Below, piece after piece: positions 4,752 to 8,585 of a stretch of DNA of 8,585 bases. A program made the translations under genes and the position numbers. Below the pieces are notes generated by a model. That model was not told the DNA's origin. It was given only the letters and a program-made list of their open reading frames with translations, and did no database searches. The stretch is from Oscillospiraceae bacterium (GTDB lineage Bacteria > Bacillota > Clostridia > UMGS1883), in contig SVJI01000054.1 of the NCBI GenBank assembly GCA_015069065.1, positions 1 to 8,585 on the forward strand. The letters run 5' to 3'. Numbering within the stretch: position 1 is the stretch's first letter; every line of letters starts with the position of its first letter.

Positions 4752-6920
4752 ATGGACCATGCCTTTGAAGTATTGATGGATAAAATCAAAAAATATAATA
4801 AAAATGCCGAGGATGAGCGTGCCTTGATTTATAAGGCATATACGCGCTGTAAGGAGGAACATTCCAATCAGCATCGTCACAGCGGTGAACCGTATTTTAT
4901 TCATCCGTATGAGGTTGCGTGCATACTGGCAGACATGGAGCTTGACAGTGAGGCAATTATTGCAGGACTTCTTCACGATGTTATTGAGGATACTCCCTTT
5001 GGCTATGAGCAGCTTAAGGAGGAGTTCGGACCGCAGGTTGCCATGCTTGTTGAAGGTGTGACCAAGCTTGACAAAATCAAGTGCATTTCCAAGGAGGAAG
5101 CACATATTGAAAATTTGCGCAAAATGTTCTTTGCCATGGCAGAGGATATCCGCGTGGTGCTTATAAAGCTCGCTGACAGACTTCACAATATGCGTACTCT
5201 TAAGCATATGAAGCCTGAAAAACAGCTGGAAAAGGCAAAGGAATCACTCGATGTATATGCTCCACTGGCATATAGACTGGGTATTTCAAAAATAAAAATT
5301 GAGCTTGAGGATTTGTCACTTAAATATCTTGACAGTGTTGCATATTATGAAATAGTTGACGGATTGTCACAGAAGCAGTCTGAAAGGGATTCTTACGTTC
5401 AGAATGTGCGTGATGTTATTGCAGATAAAATGGAGTCGATGGGTATTAAATGCCACATTGCTGCCCGTGCAAAGCATATTTACAGCATTTTCAGAAAAAT
5501 GTACAATCAGAATAAAACTCTTGACGAAATATATGATTTGTTTGCAGTACGCATAATTGTTGACACTGTTGCGGAGTGTTATGCCGTTTTAGGTATTGTT
5601 CATGAGGAATATAAGCCAATCCCCGGACGTTTTAAGGATTATATTGCCATGCCAAAGCCGAACATGTATCAGTCACTCCACACCACTGTCATAGGTCCTG
5701 ACGGTCAGCCCTTTGAAATACAGATTCGTACATGGGACATGCACCGTGTTGCAGAGCGTGGTATTGCCGCGCACTGGAAGTATAAAGAGGGTAAGGCAGG
5801 AAACAGTGATAACCTCGAATGGGTAAATAAATTGCTTGAAATTCAGAGTGAAGCAGTTGACCCAGAGGACTTTATGCGCACACTTAAAATCGATATGTTT
5901 GCCGATGAAGTATTTGTGTTTACTCCCCGCGGTGATGTTATCGGATTGCCTGCAGGAGCTACTCCTATTGACTTTGCGTTTTATATCCATTCAGCAGTAG
6001 GCTATAAGATGACAGGTGCCAAGGTGAATTCTAAAATAGTAAACCTTGACTACAAACTGAAAAATGGTGATATTGTCGAAATTATTACTTCAGGCGCAAG
6101 TAAGGGCCCCAGCATGGACTGGCTTAAAATTGTCAGGACAAGCACCGCCCGAAACAAGATAAATTCATGGTTTAAAAAGGAAAACAGAGAAGCAAATATT
6201 GAACGCGGCAAAAATGCTGTGGAAAATGAGCTTAAGCGCGTCGGCATGAGTCAGTCTGCTCTTTTCCAGAATAAGTACCTTGACCCTATGCTTAAACGCT
6301 ATGGATTTGCAAATGTTGAGGAAATGTATGCGGCGATAGGCTTTGGAGGAATAACCTCGGCAAAGATAGTTACCAGATTGCGCGACAGCTACCAGAATGA
6401 CCATAAGGAAACAGCATCGCCTGAAATGCTTCCCAAGCAGATTTCGAGAAAGACTACAAAGAGTGACAGCGGTATAGAGGTGCGCGGCGTAGATAACTGT
6501 CTGGTAAGGCTTTCACGTTGCTGCAACCCTGTCCCCGGAGATGATATTATAGGCTTTATTACACGCGGCAGAGGTGTCAGCGTGCATCGCAGTGACTGTA
6601 TAAATATTCTTAATGAAAATCTTACCGATGATATGCGTAAGCGTATGATTGAGTGTAATTGGCTTGATGATATTTCTTCATCGTTCAGTGCTGAACTTAG
6701 CATTGAGTGTACAAACCGCAGCGGTATATTGGCAGATGTTATCGGTGTTGTGTCGGAGCAGAAGCTAAATCTTATTGCTGCAAATGCCCGCGGATTAAAA
6801 GACAGAACGGCTCTCATCGATATTACGATTGAAGTAACGAATAAAGAGCAGATTGAGTCTATTATCAGGAAACTCCACCGAGTGCCGGGCGTTTATGACA
6901 TTAAGAGAACTGTTCAGTAG
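4752..6920 (+). CDS. relA: Bifunctional (p)ppGpp synthetase/hydrolase (RSH family Rel)
   Basis: 722-residue long RSH enzyme that makes and degrades the stringent-response alarmone (p)ppGpp on ribosomes. The N-terminal HD hydrolase domain has metal ligands H51, H75-D76 and D142, with catalytic E79-D80 in LLHDVIEDT; spacing matches known Rel proteins. The synthetase domain has D262 in IYDLFAVRII, the RFKD motif (293-296) typical of bifunctional enzymes rather than E. coli RelA, YQSLHT from Y306 and E322 in FEIQIRT. TGS domain is about 386-447. A helical and zinc-finger region has C590-C591-N-P, H612 and C616, and an ACT domain ends the protein (about 650-722, RSGILADVIGVV). All key residues are present, so both activities are expected. 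ATG 4752 has AAGGGGTG at 4739-4746. Length is close to B. subtilis Rel (734). It sits between recJ and the MBL gene with gaps of 11 and 14 nt. Confidence 0.97.
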   Translation: MDHAFEVLMDKIKKYNKNAEDERALIYKAYTRCKEEHSNQHRHSGEPYFIHPYEVACILADMELDSEAIIAGLLHDVIEDTPFGYEQLKEEFGPQVAMLVEGVTKLDKIKCISKEEAHIENLRKMFFAMAEDIRVVLIKLADRLHNMRTLKHMKPEKQLEKAKESLDVYAPLAYRLGISKIKIELEDLSLKYLDSVAYYEIVDGLSQKQSERDSYVQNVRDVIADKMESMGIKCHIAARAKHIYSIFRKMYNQNKTLDEIYDLFAVRIIVDTVAECYAVLGIVHEEYKPIPGRFKDYIAMPKPNMYQSLHTTVIGPDGQPFEIQIRTWDMHRVAERGIAAHWKYKEGKAGNSDNLEWVNKLLEIQSEAVDPEDFMRTLKIDMFADEVFVFTPRGDVIGLPAGATPIDFAFYIHSAVGYKMTGAKVNSKIVNLDYKLKNGDIVEIITSGASKGPSMDWLKIVRTSTARNKINSWFKKENREANIERGKNAVENELKRVGMSQSALFQNKYLDPMLKRYGFANVEEMYAAIGFGGITSAKIVTRLRDSYQNDHKETASPEMLPKQISRKTTKSDSGIEVRGVDNCLVRLSRCCNPVPGDDIIGFITRGRGVSVHRSDCINILNENLTDDMRKRMIECNWLDDISSSFSAELSIECTNRSGILADVIGVVSEQKLNLIAANARGLKDRTALIDITIEVTNKEQIESIIRKLHRVPGVYDIKRTVQ

Positions 6921-6934
6921 AAAGGTGTGTTTGT

Positions 6935-7558
6935 GTGAATATAGAGTGTCTTACTTTAGGCTCTATGCAAGTGAATTGCTATGTGCTTTGTGAAAATGGT
7001 GAGGCTGTAGTAATTGATCCCGGAAGTGAATGTGATAAAGTTATGTCTTATATAGAAAAAAGCGGATGTAATTTGTCGAAGATTCTCCTTACTCACGGGC
7101 ACTTTGACCATATCGGTGCGGTGAAGGAGCTTGCAGAAAAAAGCGGAGCAGAGGTTTATGTTCATAGCGGTGATGCACCAATGCTGGAGGATAACACGAA
7201 AAATCTCAGTTACCTTACAGGGGAGGAGATTGAAACCTTTTCTGCTGACAAGTTTTTAGATGATGTGGAGAAATTAACGGTTGGAAATTCGGAAATTAAG
7301 GTTTATTATACCCCCGGACACAGTAAGGGCAGTGTCAGCTTTCTGTGCGGAGATAATTTATTCTGCGGGGATTTGCTGTTCAAAGGTTCAATAGGCCGCT
7401 TTGACCACGGAAGCCTTAGAATTGAGCTTACCTCCCTTAAATTCCTTATGGATAACTTTAGTGATGATATAAAGGTTTTCCCCGGTCACGGTGAGTCAAC
7501 AACCATAGGTGAAGAGCGGAGAAACAACCCCTATATTCTTAATCATGTATTGGATTGA
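6935..7558 (+). CDS. MBL-fold metallo-hydrolase (glyoxalase II-like)
   Basis: 207-residue single-domain metallo-beta-lactamase-fold hydrolase, close to the short YcbL/glyoxalase II-like group. The substrate cannot be told from sequence; thioesters such as hydroxyacyl-thiols are typical for relatives. Metal ligands are visible in order: T53-H-G-H-F-D-H59 (THxHxDH), H129 in TPGHSKGS, D146 in FCGDLLF and H185 in FPGHGE. This suggests a two-metal active site. There is no signal peptide, so it is cytoplasmic. Start GTG 6935 is supported by AAAGGTG (6921-6927) with 7-nt spacing. It begins 14 nt after the rel stop and ends 6 nt before hemZ. As I recall, an MBL gene between relA and hemZ is common in Clostridia, but its functional link to either is unknown. 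Confidence 0.92.
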   Translation: MNIECLTLGSMQVNCYVLCENGEAVVIDPGSECDKVMSYIEKSGCNLSKILLTHGHFDHIGAVKELAEKSGAEVYVHSGDAPMLEDNTKNLSYLTGEEIETFSADKFLDDVEKLTVGNSEIKVYYTPGHSKGSVSFLCGDNLFCGDLLFKGSIGRFDHGSLRIELTSLKFLMDNFSDDIKVFPGHGESTTIGEERRNNPYILNHVLD

Positions 7559-7564
7559 TAGTTT

Positions 7565-8585
7565 ATGAATATAATAACAAACGGACATTCTTTTGAGGAT
7601 GCTGTACGTCAGATACTACAGTTGTTTTTTGATTTGAACGCGGATTTTGCTGTAGTGTCGGAATTATCTGTTGAAGAAAATCTATATATTGCTAATGCAA
7701 AAATCACCCTCGGCGACAAATGCGCCGAGGGTGAAATAAAAGCAGAACTTATAAACCCTGAAAAAAGGCAAATCAGCGACATTATTAAAAAGTCGGTGTT
7801 TTTTGCGTGTAAAAAAATTTCCGATATGCCCACACCGTGGGGTATCTCTACAGGGATTCGTCCTGCAAAGACTGCACGAATGATGCTTGATGACGGTCAG
7901 GAAGACGGAGAAATTCTCAAGTATATGCAGGAGGAATTTTTTGTTTCTCACAAAAAGGCACTGCTTAGTCTGGACGTAGCAAAAAAAGAAAAGGAGCTTT
8001 TAAAAGGACGGCTTGATAACGGTGTAAGTCTGTATGTGGGAATACCTTTTTGCCCTACAAGGTGTGCATATTGCTCCTTTATATCGCAGGCATTAGCACA
8101 TAATCAAAAATTCGTAGAGCCTTATGTAGAAGCACTGGTTAAGGAAATTGAGCATACTGCGCGTATGGCAGAGGAATTGGGATTTAAGGCGGAAACCATA
8201 TATTTTGGCGGCGGTACGCCTACTACGCTTTCTCCTGAGCATCTGGATAAGCTTATAAAAAGGATTAAGTCCTGCTTTGATGTGGAAAATCTTCTGGAAT
8301 TTACTGTTGAGGCAGGCAGACCGGATACATTCACAGATGAGATGTTAGCAGCTTTGAGTGAGAACGGAGTTAACCGCTTAAGCATAAATCCTCAGTCAAT
8401 GAATCAAAAAACCCTTGATGAAATTGGCAGACGGCATAGTGTGGAGCAAACAGTCAAAGCGTTTGACATGGCGCATAAATACGATTCGTTCAGCATAAAT
8501 GCCGATATTATTGCCGGACTTCCAGGAGAAACCACAGAGGATTTCAAAAAAACTGTGGTGGAAGTGTGTGACCTTTCACCTGATG
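7565..8585 (+). CDS. hemZ: HemZ, radical SAM coproporphyrinogen dehydrogenase-like protein (3' end outside window)
   Basis: First 340 residues of a HemN-like radical SAM protein, open to the window edge. Full-length HemZ is about 500 residues. The HemZ type is proposed to convert coproporphyrinogen III to protoporphyrinogen without oxygen, but many HemN-like proteins have other roles, so the reaction is uncertain. Residues 1-155 are the HemZ-specific N-terminal region, with WGISTGIRPAKTA. The radical SAM cluster motif is C163-x3-C167-x2-C170 in IPFCPTRCAYCSF. GGGTP (215-219) binds SAM, followed by VEAGRPDT and NRLSINPQSMNQKTLDEIGRRH. The SINPQ sequence separates HemZ from HemN (usually S-x-G-V-Q). 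Start ATG 7565 lies 6 nt after the MBL stop and has no good Shine-Dalgarno; an in-frame TAG at 7559 excludes a longer start, so translation is probably coupled. A 12-bp GC-rich hairpin lies within codons 47-57. Confidence 0.93.
   Translation, partial: MNIITNGHSFEDAVRQILQLFFDLNADFAVVSELSVEENLYIANAKITLGDKCAEGEIKAELINPEKRQISDIIKKSVFFACKKISDMPTPWGISTGIRPAKTARMMLDDGQEDGEILKYMQEEFFVSHKKALLSLDVAKKEKELLKGRLDNGVSLYVGIPFCPTRCAYCSFISQALAHNQKFVEPYVEALVKEIEHTARMAEELGFKAETIYFGGGTPTTLSPEHLDKLIKRIKSCFDVENLLEFTVEAGRPDTFTDEMLAALSENGVNRLSINPQSMNQKTLDEIGRRHSVEQTVKAFDMAHKYDSFSINADIIAGLPGETTEDFKKTVVEVCDLSPD
7704..7734. repeat. 12-bp perfect GC-rich inverted repeat inside hemZ
   Basis: TCACCCTCGGCG (7704-7715) pairs perfectly with 7723-7734 around a 7-nt loop (7716-7722). 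On the minus strand it is followed by TTTTTGC, the shape of a rho-independent terminator; on the plus strand only AATAAA follows, so it should not end hemZ transcription. It encodes residues 47-57 of HemZ (ITLGDKCAEGE). The structure is seen directly. A role as an antisense terminator, attenuator or translational pause is inference. Confidence 0.7.

Noticed and set aside
2905..6817. Several open minus-strand frames of 65-156 codons opposite recJ and rel
   Set aside because: They lie antisense to strongly conserved genes, resemble no family I know, and their low-complexity translations mirror codon bias of the real genes.

Overview
The window looks like ordinary chromosome from an anaerobic, endospore-forming clostridial Firmicute. 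A Ruminococcaceae/Oscillospiraceae-type organism is the best guess from gene content and style. The evidence is the sporulation pair yabP-yabQ beside divIC and an S1-domain yabR gene, a bifunctional RSH enzyme with the Gram-positive RFKD and NMYQSLHT motifs, a clostridial-type RecJ with a C-terminal extension, and a HemZ-type radical SAM enzyme. I see no mobile element, CRISPR array, rRNA or tRNA, and no sign of recent transfer.

Left part (1-2146, all + strand). The 3' end of uvrA is followed at once by a long hairpin (449-491) that also contains the yabP Shine-Dalgarno sequence. Then come yabP and yabQ (overlapping by 1 nt), a good sigma-A promoter, divIC and yabR. A 28-bp perfect palindrome (2085-2146) ends the block and acts as a shared bidirectional terminator.

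Middle (2142-2730). A small Cys-rich MazG-like gene runs on the minus strand, convergent with yabR and divergent from recJ. The 196-nt gap between it and recJ holds two well-formed sigma-A promoters facing away from each other, each with a 17-bp spacer.

Right part (2731-8585, + strand). recJ, the RSH (p)ppGpp synthetase/hydrolase, an MBL-fold hydrolase and hemZ (cut by the window edge) are packed with gaps of 6-14 nt, so they form one operon driven by the promoter at 2661-2689. The apt and dtd genes that often lie beside recJ and relA in Firmicutes are absent.

Together the genes cover DNA repair (UvrA, RecJ), spore coat/cortex assembly (YabP, YabQ), division (DivIC), stringent response (Rel) and tetrapyrrole synthesis (HemZ). 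I found no convincing new biological system. The items most worth a second look are the nucleic-acid structures: an RBS-masking hairpin at yabP, a terminator palindrome in which the two opposing stop codons pair with each other, and a GC-rich 12-bp hairpin inside the hemZ coding sequence. The degenerate Cys-rich MazG-like protein is also of some interest.
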